From an uncultured Bacteroidales bacterium (lineage in GTDB: Bacteria; Bacteroidota; Bacteroidia; Bacteroidales; UBA932), in the NCBI GenBank assembly GCA_934725575.1, contig CAKVCK010000019.1, positions 1-64,000 of the forward strand: a stretch of 64,000 nucleotides of DNA, read 5' to 3'. Positions 44,202-51,981 of the stretch are shown one piece after another. The notes beneath the pieces are model-generated. The model was not told the origin of the DNA and ran no database searches. It saw nothing but the letters and a program-made list of their open reading frames with translations. Each line of letters begins with the position of its first letter. Positions within the stretch are counted from its first letter, which is position 1. The translations under genes and the position numbers were made by a program.

Positions 44202-44717
44202 ATGAATATGCTGTCGTCAATGGAGAAGATGGCCATTCGGTTGAGAACCGGGTGGTCTGACAGGATTCTGTCGAACATCGATTCGATGGAAGAGGCTGCG
44301 ATTTATACGAAGGCTGGCTTAAGGGAGGCCGTTGTTGGAGGGAGACCGGCACTCATAAGGTCTGACATAGATTGGGCGGCATTCAATTGCCGTAAGGAAT
44401 GGCTGAAAAGCAAGCTGGCGGATTGGAACAAGTGGAAGGACTATAATAATGCGGATTTGATCGGTGAAGGGTACCCGCCGCGAGATTCCAATGGAGACCC
44501 TTATGAACTGCATCACATAGGCCAAAGGCAGGATTCTCCTTTTGCGGAACTCACTTGGGCAGAGCATATGGGGGATGGCAATAACACGATTCTGCACAAG
44601 GCGGGCAAGGAGTCGGAGATCGATCGTGGTGAGTTCGATGGTGAGAAGTCTGCTTATTGGCAGGCACGTTTCAGGATGTTTTCAAAGTCGGAATTAGAAA
44701 GTATATATTCAAAGTAA
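44202..44717 (+). CDS. LHH-type HNH/ENDO VII superfamily nuclease (toxin-like)
   Basis: A 171-aa protein. The C-terminal ~80 residues fit the LHH nuclease domain: YELHHIGQRQDSPFAELTWA, then the conserved EH (WAEHMGDGNNTILH) and a WQARF end. The paired His of LHH and the later His residues are the expected metal and catalytic ligands. LHH domains are known as toxin tips of polymorphic secreted effectors; here the domain is free-standing, with a short N-terminal region (REAVVGGRPALIRSDIDWAA) also typical of that family, and no export domain. No obvious immunity gene lies beside it. It has its own island promoter (C). I start at ATG 44202, just after that promoter. Confidence 0.8.
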   Translation: MNMLSSMEKMAIRLRTGWSDRILSNIDSMEEAAIYTKAGLREAVVGGRPALIRSDIDWAAFNCRKEWLKSKLADWNKWKDYNNADLIGEGYPPRDSNGDPYELHHIGQRQDSPFAELTWAEHMGDGNNTILHKAGKESEIDRGEFDGEKSAYWQARFRMFSKSELESIYSK

Positions 44718-44718
44718 C

Positions 44719-44889
44719 CCGTCGGGTAACGAAACGAGACGATAATGTCGCCTGAGAGTGCTGGCTGCACCGTCGGGTAACGAAACGAGACGATAATGTC
44801 GCCTGAGAGTGCTGGCTGCACCGTCGGGTGACGAAACGAGACGATAATGTCGCCTGAGAGTGCTGGCTGCACCGTCGAGTGACGAAACG
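44719..44889. repeat. 51-bp tandem repeat, three full copies and a partial fourth
   Basis: Units start at 44719, 44770, 44821 and 44872, each opening CCGTCGGGTAACGAAACGAG (the third has GTGACG, the fourth GAGTGACG). Copies are nearly identical. The array sits between the convergent LHH nuclease and kinase genes. 51 bp is 17 codons, so an unbroken frame exists on the - strand, but nothing supports its expression. Confidence 0.9.
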
Positions 44890-44944
44890 GACCGGGATCG
44901 TTGCCTGGGAAGGAGCGGAATGTCGTGGGCAAACTCAAACTACT

Positions 44945-46090
44945 TTACTGGTCAAACAGTTCGGTGGCCTGTCGGAAGAGTTCGTCGATGGCTTCTTTGT
45001 CGCTTTGTGGTTTTGTCTGGCGGGTTGAAGGTTCTTTCTTTTCGGGTTTGCTTTCATCCTTCCGTACGATCTTCTTGGCGGGATCCAATGATATCACTGT
45101 GGCGTTGGCGGCCTTTGCGGATTCCGGCCGATTCCGGGAGTTGTCATTGTCCGAAGTCGAGTCGGTGTCGGTCGAGCCAATGCCCACCATCTGACCAGAG
45201 TCCACAGTCTGAACCGCTGATGCCGAGTCTGTGTCGGCGACCCTGCTTGAGGAATCCGCCACACTGGAAGCCACATTAGTCCTCGGATGGATTCCCGGAC
45301 GTATGGAAAGCGCGGCCACAATTATGATCGCAGAGGCAATGGCGAGCCACAGCGGCAGTCGGGATCTATGATTGATGGCCTGTTTGACCTCAAGCGCGCT
45401 CTGGAAGCGCTTAGACGGATCCCTCTGGCAGCATTTACGGGCAACCTTGGCGTATGCCGGGCTCAGATGGGCGATCACACATCCTAATGAGAATATGTCC
45501 GTGCGGTAATCAATGCTTCCGCCTGCGATCAGCTCCGGCGAAGCATAGAACTGCGTTCCGGCGGAACCTTTCAGGACGGAATGCTGATCGGAGTCTGACA
45601 GCCCGAAGTCGATAAGCTTGACGTTCTTGCCATTGTAGGTCAGCATTATGTTTGACGGCTTCAGGTCCCGGTGGATCACCTGCTTTGAGTGCATATATGC
45701 CAGAGCATCACAAGTATCGTTTATAATCTTGGCGGTCAGAGCTTTACCTAAATCTCCTCGTGTCAGGAGGCTGTCCAGCGACAGGCCGTCCACCCACTCC
45801 ATCTCAATGCAGTTGCCAAGCGGCGGAATGTTCACGAAACCATAGTACTCACAGATGTTCGGATGGTCCAATGAGTATCCTATCTCGAATTCTTTCCTCA
45901 ACAGACGCTCATAGACGGCATCACCGGCATATTCACTTTTCAGAGCCTTATAGATGCGGAAGCGTCCGTCCTTGTCGGCACGCCAGATCTCGCAGTAACT
46001 TTCAGGGTTGCTGCGGATCAGCTCAAAGATGCCCTGTCTCGGGCTTTGAGCCTCGGTCGGTGTCTCGAAAAATCCGGATGCCTCGTCCAT
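44945..46090 (-). CDS. Transmembrane Ser/Thr protein kinase
   Basis: A 381-aa eukaryotic-type kinase. Visible motifs: ATP-binding Lys in RIYKALK (K48), catalytic loop HRDLKPSN (H140-N147), DFG (161-163), APE-equivalent SPE (184-186) and DIFSLGC helix F (198-204). The Gly-rich loop is degenerate (SYCEIWRADKDGRF). A transmembrane helix (about 245-263, LPLWLAIASAIIIVAALSI) separates the cytoplasmic kinase from a Ser/Asp-rich extracytoplasmic tail of ~115 residues. It is divergent from the outer-membrane-like gene at 46215 and convergent to the LHH nuclease. Substrates unknown. Confidence 0.9.
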   Translation of the reverse strand: MDEASGFFETPTEAQSPRQGIFELIRSNPESYCEIWRADKDGRFRIYKALKSEYAGDAVYERLLRKEFEIGYSLDHPNICEYYGFVNIPPLGNCIEMEWVDGLSLDSLLTRGDLGKALTAKIINDTCDALAYMHSKQVIHRDLKPSNIMLTYNGKNVKLIDFGLSDSDQHSVLKGSAGTQFYASPELIAGGSIDYRTDIFSLGCVIAHLSPAYAKVARKCCQRDPSKRFQSALEVKQAINHRSRLPLWLAIASAIIIVAALSIRPGIHPRTNVASSVADSSSRVADTDSASAVQTVDSGQMVGIGSTDTDSTSDNDNSRNRPESAKAANATVISLDPAKKIVRKDESKPEKKEPSTRQTKPQSDKEAIDELFRQATELFDQ

Positions 46091-46190
46091 AATTCGTTTG
46101 AATATTCAAAGATAACTATTTTTGAATTAGGAATATGCAGACTGTCATAAAATATAGCGACAATGCGGCAGGTTATATTTTGAAAATGCT

Positions 46191-46198
46191 TAAATTTG
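46191..46198 (+). promoter_or_regulatory. -7 box (TAAATTTG) before the 46215 gene
   Basis: A perfect TAnnTTTG match; the transcript would start near 46205. This supports the ATG at 46215 as the true start and argues against frames opening at 46196-46200. Confidence 0.5.
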
Positions 46199-46214
46199 TA
46201 TGTTAGGTTTGTCA

Positions 46215-47248
46215 ATGAGATCTGTTCTTGGACATATTCTTTTGTGTTTGACCTTGAGTTTTGTCTCGGAGTCAAGGCTTTCGCCATACCGCAGGGAGAT
46301 AACTACGACAAGGCGCTTGACAAGTACGCCTACATCTGTGACCGCTGCGTGGAGATGCGTGCCAAGGTCGAGTCCGGGCAGAGTATTCAGATGGAGTCGT
46401 TGGGATCGCTGCTCGCTGAACTCTCGTCGCTCAGGAAGACGTTGTCCAACGCATCGGGAAAGATGTCGGCGGCACAGGCGGCCCGTTTTGAGGCGATCAA
46501 GGCGAAGTATATGCAGGGAATGAGGGCTTTCGGGAAGAGGCCGGCCAGACCGTCGTTAGGTTCAATTCAGAGGATAAACCCGGTCACTGAGCCTGTCGAA
46601 GTGACTCTGATCGAAATGCCTGAACGGTCGCTTCGACTGGCTCAGCGACCAGCACCACAAGTTCAGCGCCCGGAACCACAGGCTCAGCACCCGGAAAGAC
46701 AGAGTCGGCACCAGGAAATGCAAGTTAAACAGTCAGAAAGACAAACTCAGCACCCGAAAGGGAAAACACCGCGTCCAAAGGAAGGACTCAAGTTGACTCT
46801 CCTCGCCGATGCCGGAATATTTCCGATTCCATCATACGGCGCGATGGCGGTGATGACATTGCGCGGCGTCGGAGCCTATGCCAACTACCGGAGCGACTTC
46901 CGGAAGAATGAATATTCCTACACCTGCACCAGCGAAGGTGACACTGAATATGGCCGTATCTGGGCTACGGGTGAGTCCCGTGTGAGCCACACTGTGGCGA
47001 CGGCCGGTCTTGCGGTGTGGACGTCCAGACGTTTCGGCTTCTATGCCGGAGCGGGGCTTTCCTCATCCACCCGTTGTTGGGAAGACATTTCAGGAGAATG
47101 GGCTAAAGTTGAGGACAAATCCTACCGTAGTGTCGCCGCAGATGGAGGTATCCTGTTGACATTCAAGCCGATGGCCTTGTCTGTCGGAGTGGTCTCCGAT
47201 TTCCGAAGATATGTGGATGTCCAGATCGGAGTAGGTGTACGTTTCTGA
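46215..47248 (+). pseudogene. Exported outer-membrane-like protein, apparent frameshift in the signal peptide
   Basis: From ATG 46215 the product starts MRSVLGHILLCLTLSFVS, a good signal peptide, but its frame soon fails. Shifting one base near 46262-46268 continues as GVKAFAIPQGDNYDKALDKY with an AFA-type cleavage site, and this second frame stays open to 47248. The mature part has a helical region (about 20-100), a Pro/Gln/Arg-rich linker partly coded by REP-like elements (PVTEPVEVTLIE, RSLRLAQRPAP), and a C-terminal beta-barrel-like domain ending in VQIGVGVRF. The terminal Phe fits an outer-membrane protein. The single-base defect may be real or a sequence error. It is divergent from the Ser/Thr kinase. 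Confidence 0.7.
46582..46650. repeat. Inverted pair of REP-like elements inside a gene
   Basis: GGTCACTGAGCCTGTCGAAG (46582-46601) and its inverted relative CTTCGACTGGCTCAGCGACC (46631-46650) face each other, able to form a hairpin. More degenerate pieces (CACAGGCTCAGCACCCGG) follow to about 46700. The forward copy is translated as VTEPVEV. Confidence 0.85.
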
Positions 47249-47249
47249 A

Positions 47250-47822
47250 TCAGATCGCTTTGAGATGGTTTAGCCCGCCTTGGCGGCCTGCCACATAAGA
47301 GGCCGTGTACTTGTCTCCACGCTGGATCCTTGAAATGTAAAGCGGGTAGCCTTTGATGAAGTTTGACTGCACGAACCTGTCTCCAGGTTCCAGTTTTGAG
47401 TTTATTGCGGTCTCCACCTCAAAAGCGCTGTCTCCCAGATATTTCAGGACAACGAGACGGTCGGGATCCCAACCGATTTCAATCCGGTCGCCGACTTTGA
47501 GGTCACTTGCGTTGATGAAATCCGCCGTGAAGAATATGGACTGGAACGCGTTGCCGCCCTTCAGATCTTCACAGAACGTCTTGTAGTTTTTCTTGCCGAT
47601 GTACTTGGCAAGAATGTCCAGAGTGGCTTGTCTTGCCGTTGAGGTTGTGCTCACATAACCCCACATCCTCTTGAGGGTGGATGCGGAGACGCTGTTCCCG
47701 GTCTCGGTCTCGATTTCCTGAGCCAGAGAATAAAAGTCTGTTGAGGTCTTGACATCCTTGTGGAATTTCTTCTCCACAAGGGACATCAGGTAGTTCATTT
47801 CAGGAATCTGTCTGTCGGCCAT
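47250..47822 (-). CDS. Small predicted DNA-binding regulator of unknown family
   Basis: A 190-aa protein. The N-terminal ~95 residues look like a helix-turn-helix module found in many Bacteroidetes proteins (SLAQEIETETGNSVSASTLK, RMWGYVSTTSTARQATLDIL, AKYIGKKNYKTFCEDLKG). The C-terminal ~80 residues form a small beta domain (LKVGDRIEIGWDPDRLVVLK). It converges with the 46215 gene, with its stop only 2 bp away. The target is unknown. Confidence 0.65.
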   Translation of the reverse strand: MADRQIPEMNYLMSLVEKKFHKDVKTSTDFYSLAQEIETETGNSVSASTLKRMWGYVSTTSTARQATLDILAKYIGKKNYKTFCEDLKGGNAFQSIFFTADFINASDLKVGDRIEIGWDPDRLVVLKYLGDSAFEVETAINSKLEPGDRFVQSNFIKGYPLYISRIQRGDKYTASYVAGRQGGLNHLKAI

Positions 47823-47900
47823 ATTCGTTTATCAGTTTTCTATCACAAAATTACTTTTTCCGGTGTGGATTCGCAAATTTTATTTCAGATTGGAACCACG

Positions 47901-47952
47901 CTTCGGCAGGCTCGGCGGCCGTCGTCTCAAAGCCGCCGATCTTGCCGAAGTG
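47901..47952. repeat. REP-like inverted pair in an intergenic region
   Basis: CTTCGGCAGGCTCGGCGGCC (47901-47920) and CGCCGATCTTGCCGAAGTG (47934-47952) are diverged copies of the dispersed element in inverted orientation, between the regulator (-) and the transporter (+). Confidence 0.7.
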
Positions 47953-48011
47953 CCGCGACCGGATATTCAGAAAAACAACTATCTTTGCACCCGGTTAGTT
48001 TAGCAAGTGTT

Positions 48012-48923
48012 ATGTGGTTATCATTAGCGTTCCTGTCGGCGGCCCTTCTGGGCTTCTATGACTCTTTCAAAAAGGAGGCCCTTGGCGGCAATGCCGTCAT
48101 CCCCGTGCTGTTCATGAACACATTGTTCTGCTCGCTCATATTCATTCCATTCATTGCTCTGTCCTACGGTTCCACCGCCCTTGACGGCACCATCCTGAAG
48201 GTCGGTGAATATGGCGGCTGGGCTGTCCAGAAATGGATTCTGCTGAAGAGTGTCATAGTCCTAAGCTCTTGGACTTTAGGCTACTACGGAATGAAACATC
48301 TTCCGCTTACGATCGTAGGCCCGATCAACGCCACCCGTCCGGTTCTGGTCCTGATAGGCGCGATGCTGATCTTCGGAGAGAAATTGAACTGGCTTCAGTG
48401 GACCGGTGTGCTGCTGGCCGTTGTCTCCTTCTTTATGCTGAGCCGCAGCGGGAAGAAGGAAGGGATTGATTTCGAGCATAATGTCTGGATCTATGCCGTG
48501 GTCGGCGCCGCCATTCTCGGAGCGATAAGCGGTCTCTACGACAAGTTCCTGATGAACCCGGACGGTCTCGCTATGGACAAGATGTCCGTCCAGAGCTGGT
48601 ACAACATCTATCAGTGCGGAATGATGGCCGTGATGATGCTCCTGATCTGGTACCCGAACCGCAAAAAGACGACCCCGTTCCGCTGGAAATGGTCCATCAT
48701 ATTCATTTCCATATTCCTGAGTGTCGCGGACTTCGTCTATCTTTATGCCCTCTCCATCCCGGGAGCGATGATTTCGGTCGTCTCTATGATCCGCCGCGGC
48801 AGCGTCATCGTCAGCTTCCTCTTCGCCGCCCTCGTCTTCAAGGAGAAGAACCTCCGCAGCAAAGCCATCGACCTCGCCCTCGTCCTCCTCGGAATGGTCT
48901 TCCTCTACCTCGGCTCCAGATAG
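48012..48923 (+). CDS. EamA/DMT-family inner-membrane transporter
   Basis: A 303-aa protein with about ten transmembrane helices in two EamA-like halves (first half WLSLAFLSAALLGFYDSFKK, KHLPLTIVGPINATRPVLVL; second half YAVVGAAILGAISGLYDKFL, ALVFKEKNLRSKAIDLALVL). The PINATRPV segment matches the drug/metabolite transporter pattern. I chose ATG 48012; frames open upstream lack a start with any support. The substrate is not predictable. A long hairpin follows at 48957. Confidence 0.85.
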   Translation: MWLSLAFLSAALLGFYDSFKKEALGGNAVIPVLFMNTLFCSLIFIPFIALSYGSTALDGTILKVGEYGGWAVQKWILLKSVIVLSSWTLGYYGMKHLPLTIVGPINATRPVLVLIGAMLIFGEKLNWLQWTGVLLAVVSFFMLSRSGKKEGIDFEHNVWIYAVVGAAILGAISGLYDKFLMNPDGLAMDKMSVQSWYNIYQCGMMAVMMLLIWYPNRKKTTPFRWKWSIIFISIFLSVADFVYLYALSIPGAMISVVSMIRRGSVIVSFLFAALVFKEKNLRSKAIDLALVLLGMVFLYLGSR

Positions 48924-48931
48924 TTCGCATC

Positions 48932-48944
48932 GGTCGCTGAGTCT
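48932..48944. repeat. Partial REP-like element
   Basis: GGTCGCTGAGTCT, the first half of the dispersed element, directly after the transporter stop codon. Confidence 0.4.
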
Positions 48945-48956
48945 ATTCCCTATAGA

Positions 48957-49023
48957 CGCAAAGAAATTTTCCCTTGTCGCAATTTTTGTAACGTGAAAAA
49001 TTCGGTAAGGGAAAATTTTTTGC
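48957..49023. terminator. Long imperfect hairpin between convergent genes
   Basis: An imperfect inverted repeat of about 67 bp: GCAAAGAAATTTTCCCTT on the left pairs with AAGGGAAAATTTTTTGC on the right, with a second inner pairing (GCAATTTTTG with AAAAATTCGG). The right arm ends in T6, so it can terminate the transporter transcript. It is longer than a usual terminator. Confidence 0.65.
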
Positions 49024-49047
49024 GCCCCTCCACAGATATATATTGCC

Positions 49048-49075
49048 AAAAAATCCGTCCCCGGCAGGGACGGAT
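49048..49075 (-). terminator. Terminator of ppdK
   Basis: A 9-bp stem (ATCCGTCCC / GGGACGGAT, 49053-49061 and 49067-49075), 5-nt loop, followed on the - strand by T6. It lies 28 bp after the ppdK stop. Confidence 0.9.
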
Positions 49076-49102
49076 CTTTATGAATATGTTAGTGAAACCT
49101 AA

Positions 49103-51823
49103 CTATTTGCTCTGCTCGATGGCAGCCTGGGCCGCAGCCAGACGCGCGATAGGCACACGGAACGGTGAGCAGGAAACGTAGTCAACACCGATCTTGTTGA
49201 AGAAACGGATTGACGCAGGATCTCCACCGTGCTCTCCGCAGACACCGCACTTGAGGTCTGGCCTCTTTGAGCGGCCTGCCTGGATGCCGAACTCAACCAG
49301 TCTGCCCACACTCTTGGTGTCGATGGTCTGGAACGGATCGGCGTCGAGGATCTTGTTGCCAAGATATTCACCCATAAAGGTTCCGACATCGTCACGAGAG
49401 AAGCCGAAGGTCATCTGGGTGAGGTCGTTGGTGCCGAATGAGAAGAACTCGGCGGCGCGGGCCATCCTGTCGGCGGTCAGGGCGGCACGAGGGATCTCGA
49501 TCATCGTACCGAAGTTGTAAAGGATGAACTGACGGGTGGTGCCTTCAACCTCAGCCTTCACCTTGTCGCAGATGGCTCTCTGGAAGCTAAGCTCACGGGC
49601 TGAGATGGTCACAGGGATCATGATCTCGGGATGAGGGTTGAATCCTTCCTGCTGAAGCTCGGCGGTGGCGGTGAATATGGCCCTGTACTGGGTCTCGGCG
49701 ATAAGAGGGTAGGACATGTGCAGACGCACTCCACGGTGACCCATCATAGGGTTGACCTCGTGAAGAGCCTCGCCACGCTTCTCGATGTCCTCGACGGTGA
49801 CACCAAGTTCCTTGGCAAGTTCCTCCTCCTTCTCCTCTGTCTTAGGCACGAACTCGTGGAGAGGCGGGTCAAGCAGACGGAAGACAACAGGCTTGCCGTC
49901 CATAATCTTCATGGTGCTCTTGGCGGAAGCCTTGATGTATGGCTCAAGCTCGGCGAGAGCCGCCTTTCTCTCCTCATCAGTGTTGCAGAGGATCATCTTG
50001 CGCAGTTTTGCGAGAGGCTGCTCGGAGTTCGCACCGTAGAACATGTGCTCGATACGGAACAGGCCGATGCCCTCGGCTCCGAAGCTGAGAGCCTTCTGGG
50101 CATCCTCAGGAGTGTCGGCGTTGGTCCTGACACCGATCTTGCGGAACTTGTCAACGATAGACATAAACTTGATGAACATAGGGTTCTCGGAAGCGTCCAT
50201 CGTGTCGATCTTCTCTCCGTAAACGAATCCCTTTGTTCCGTTGAGGCTCATCCAGTCTCCTTCCTTGAATGTGACATCGCCGAAGGAAACAGCCTTGTCG
50301 GCGAAGTTAATCTTCATCGCCTCGCAGCCTACGATGCAGCACTTGCCCCATCCGCGGGCAACAAGGGCGGCGTGTGAGGTCATACCTCCACGAGTGGTGA
50401 GGATACCGGCCGCGGCGCGCATACCCTCGATGTCCTCAGGAGAGGTCTCCTCACGGATGAGGATGGCCTTCTGTCCCTTGGCGTTGGCCTCCATAGCGGC
50501 CTCGGAGGTGAACACAACCTGACCTACGGCTCCGCCTGGTGAGGCTGGAAGGCCGATGGCGATGACCTTGGACTTCTTCTCGGAAGCAGGGTCGAGGATA
50601 GGGTGGAGAATCTCGTCGAGCTGTGAAGGAGAAACCCTCATCACGGCTGTCTTTTCGTCGATCATCTTCTCGTCAACCATATCCATAGCCATCTGCAGGG
50701 CTGCCAGTCCGGTTCTCTTGCCGATACGGCACTGGAGCATCCAAAGATGTCCCTCCTGGATGGTGAACTCGATGTCCTGCATATCGTGGAAATGCTGCTC
50801 AAGTCTCAGGCGGATGTCGTCAAGCTCCTTGTAAACCTCCGGCATAGCGGTCTCAAGGGACTGGAGATCCTTGTTCTTCTCGGTCTTGGTGGCCTCGTTC
50901 AGAGGGTTAGGGGTACGGATTCCAGCAACCACATCCTCACCCTGGGCGTTGATGAGCCACTCTCCGTAGAACTTGTTGTCTCCGTTGGCAGGGTTACGTG
51001 AGAATGCCACACCGGTAGCGGACGTGTTGCCCATATTTCCGAACACCATTGACTGCACGTTCACGGCTGTTCCCCAGTCATCAGGAATCTTCTCGATCCT
51101 TCTGTAGGCGATGGCCCTCTTGCCGTTCCAGGACTTGAACACGCCGCCGATCGATCCCCAAAGCTGGGCCTCGGCGGTGTCAGGGAAGTCAACTCCAAGC
51201 ACTTCCTTAACCTTTGCCTTGAACTTCTCGCAGAGATCCTTGAGCTCTTCGGCTGTGATGTCGGTGTCGGACTTGTAGCCCTTCTGCTCCTTGAGCTCCA
51301 TCATCATCCTGTCAAGCTGCTGGCGGATTCCCTGGCCGTCGGCCGGCTCGATGCCCTCGGCCTTCTCCATAACGACATCAGAGTACATCATAATGAGACG
51401 TCTGTAAGCGTCATAGACGAACCTTGGGTTGCCTGTCTTCTGGATCATACCAGGAAGCGTGGCGGAGCAAAGACCGATGTTGAGGATGGTGTCCATCATA
51501 CCAGGCATAGAGCTTCTTGCGCCAGAGCGGCAGCTTACGAGAAGCGGGTCGGACGGATCACCGAACTTCTTGCCCATAATGGTCTCGGTGGCCTTCAAAG
51601 CCTCTGCGACCTCTTTCTTGAGTTCATCAGTATAGCCTCCGCCGAGTGAGTAATACTCAGCGCAGCATTCAGTTGTGATTGTGAATCCGGCAGGCACCGG
51701 CATACCGAGCTTGCTCATCTCGGCCAGATTGGCTCCCTTTCCTCCCAGGAGCTCACGCATCTGTCCATCGCCCTCCGCGGTCTTGCCGCCGAAACGATAG
51801 ACTCTTTTCTTTTTGTCGAACAT
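49103..51823 (-). CDS. ppdK: Pyruvate, phosphate dikinase
   Basis: A 906-aa enzyme that interconverts pyruvate, ATP and Pi with PEP, AMP and PPi in central metabolism. Full family length. Nucleotide-binding N-terminal domain: LLGGKGANLAEMSKLGMPVP (about 26-45) and SCRSGARSSMPGMMDTILN. Phosphohistidine swivel domain: GILTTRGGMTSHAALVARGW, with the catalytic His in TSHAA. PEP-binding TIM barrel: GEGIGLFRIEHMF-like AEGIGLFRIEHMFY, SFGTNDLTQMTFGFSRDD, and CGVCGEHGGDP with the catalytic Cys. It is a single-gene unit with its own promoter and terminator, and it has few GAATAT words for its length. Confidence 0.98.
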   Translation of the reverse strand: MFDKKKRVYRFGGKTAEGDGQMRELLGGKGANLAEMSKLGMPVPAGFTITTECCAEYYSLGGGYTDELKKEVAEALKATETIMGKKFGDPSDPLLVSCRSGARSSMPGMMDTILNIGLCSATLPGMIQKTGNPRFVYDAYRRLIMMYSDVVMEKAEGIEPADGQGIRQQLDRMMMELKEQKGYKSDTDITAEELKDLCEKFKAKVKEVLGVDFPDTAEAQLWGSIGGVFKSWNGKRAIAYRRIEKIPDDWGTAVNVQSMVFGNMGNTSATGVAFSRNPANGDNKFYGEWLINAQGEDVVAGIRTPNPLNEATKTEKNKDLQSLETAMPEVYKELDDIRLRLEQHFHDMQDIEFTIQEGHLWMLQCRIGKRTGLAALQMAMDMVDEKMIDEKTAVMRVSPSQLDEILHPILDPASEKKSKVIAIGLPASPGGAVGQVVFTSEAAMEANAKGQKAILIREETSPEDIEGMRAAAGILTTRGGMTSHAALVARGWGKCCIVGCEAMKINFADKAVSFGDVTFKEGDWMSLNGTKGFVYGEKIDTMDASENPMFIKFMSIVDKFRKIGVRTNADTPEDAQKALSFGAEGIGLFRIEHMFYGANSEQPLAKLRKMILCNTDEERKAALAELEPYIKASAKSTMKIMDGKPVVFRLLDPPLHEFVPKTEEKEEELAKELGVTVEDIEKRGEALHEVNPMMGHRGVRLHMSYPLIAETQYRAIFTATAELQQEGFNPHPEIMIPVTISARELSFQRAICDKVKAEVEGTTRQFILYNFGTMIEIPRAALTADRMARAAEFFSFGTNDLTQMTFGFSRDDVGTFMGEYLGNKILDADPFQTIDTKSVGRLVEFGIQAGRSKRPDLKCGVCGEHGGDPASIRFFNKIGVDYVSCSPFRVPIARLAAAQAAIEQSK

Positions 51824-51867
51824 ATTATTAAGAATTTGTTTTATAGACGTGCCATAAATACAGACTA

Positions 51868-51899
51868 CAAAATTACTAAAAAACTTTGGTTATAGCAAT
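51868..51899 (-). promoter_or_regulatory. Promoter of ppdK
   Basis: On the - strand: ATTG (51896-51899), a 20-nt spacer, and the -7 box TAATTTTG (51868-51875), a perfect TAnnTTTG at the usual Bacteroidetes spacing, 45 bp before the start codon. Confidence 0.7.
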
Positions 51900-51924
51900 T
51901 GCGGAAAAATCAAAAGCCAAAGTC

Positions 51925-51972
51925 AAAAAATCAAAACCTGCCCCAGGCCTTTAAATGCAGCGGGGCAGGTTT
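51925..51972 (-). terminator. Terminator of the phoH-like gene
   Basis: An 11-bp stem (AAACCTGCCCC at 51934-51944, GGGGCAGGTTT at 51962-51972), followed on the - strand by TGATTTTTT. It lies 10 bp after the stop codon. Confidence 0.9.
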
Positions 51973-51981
51973 TCTTTTCCT

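Noticed and set aside
44719..44889. Possible CRISPR array
   Set aside because: The whole 51-bp unit is repeated with no variable spacers and no cas genes are near.
44654..44938. Open frame on the - strand through the 51-bp repeats, giving a 17-residue peptide repeat
   Set aside because: The unit length is a multiple of three, so an open frame is expected by chance; no promoter, and it overlaps the LHH gene end.
46196..46262. Start of the outer-membrane-like protein at 46196
   Set aside because: The N-terminus read from here is not a signal peptide and it would begin within the predicted -7 box; the alternative frame from 46215 gives a proper signal peptide.
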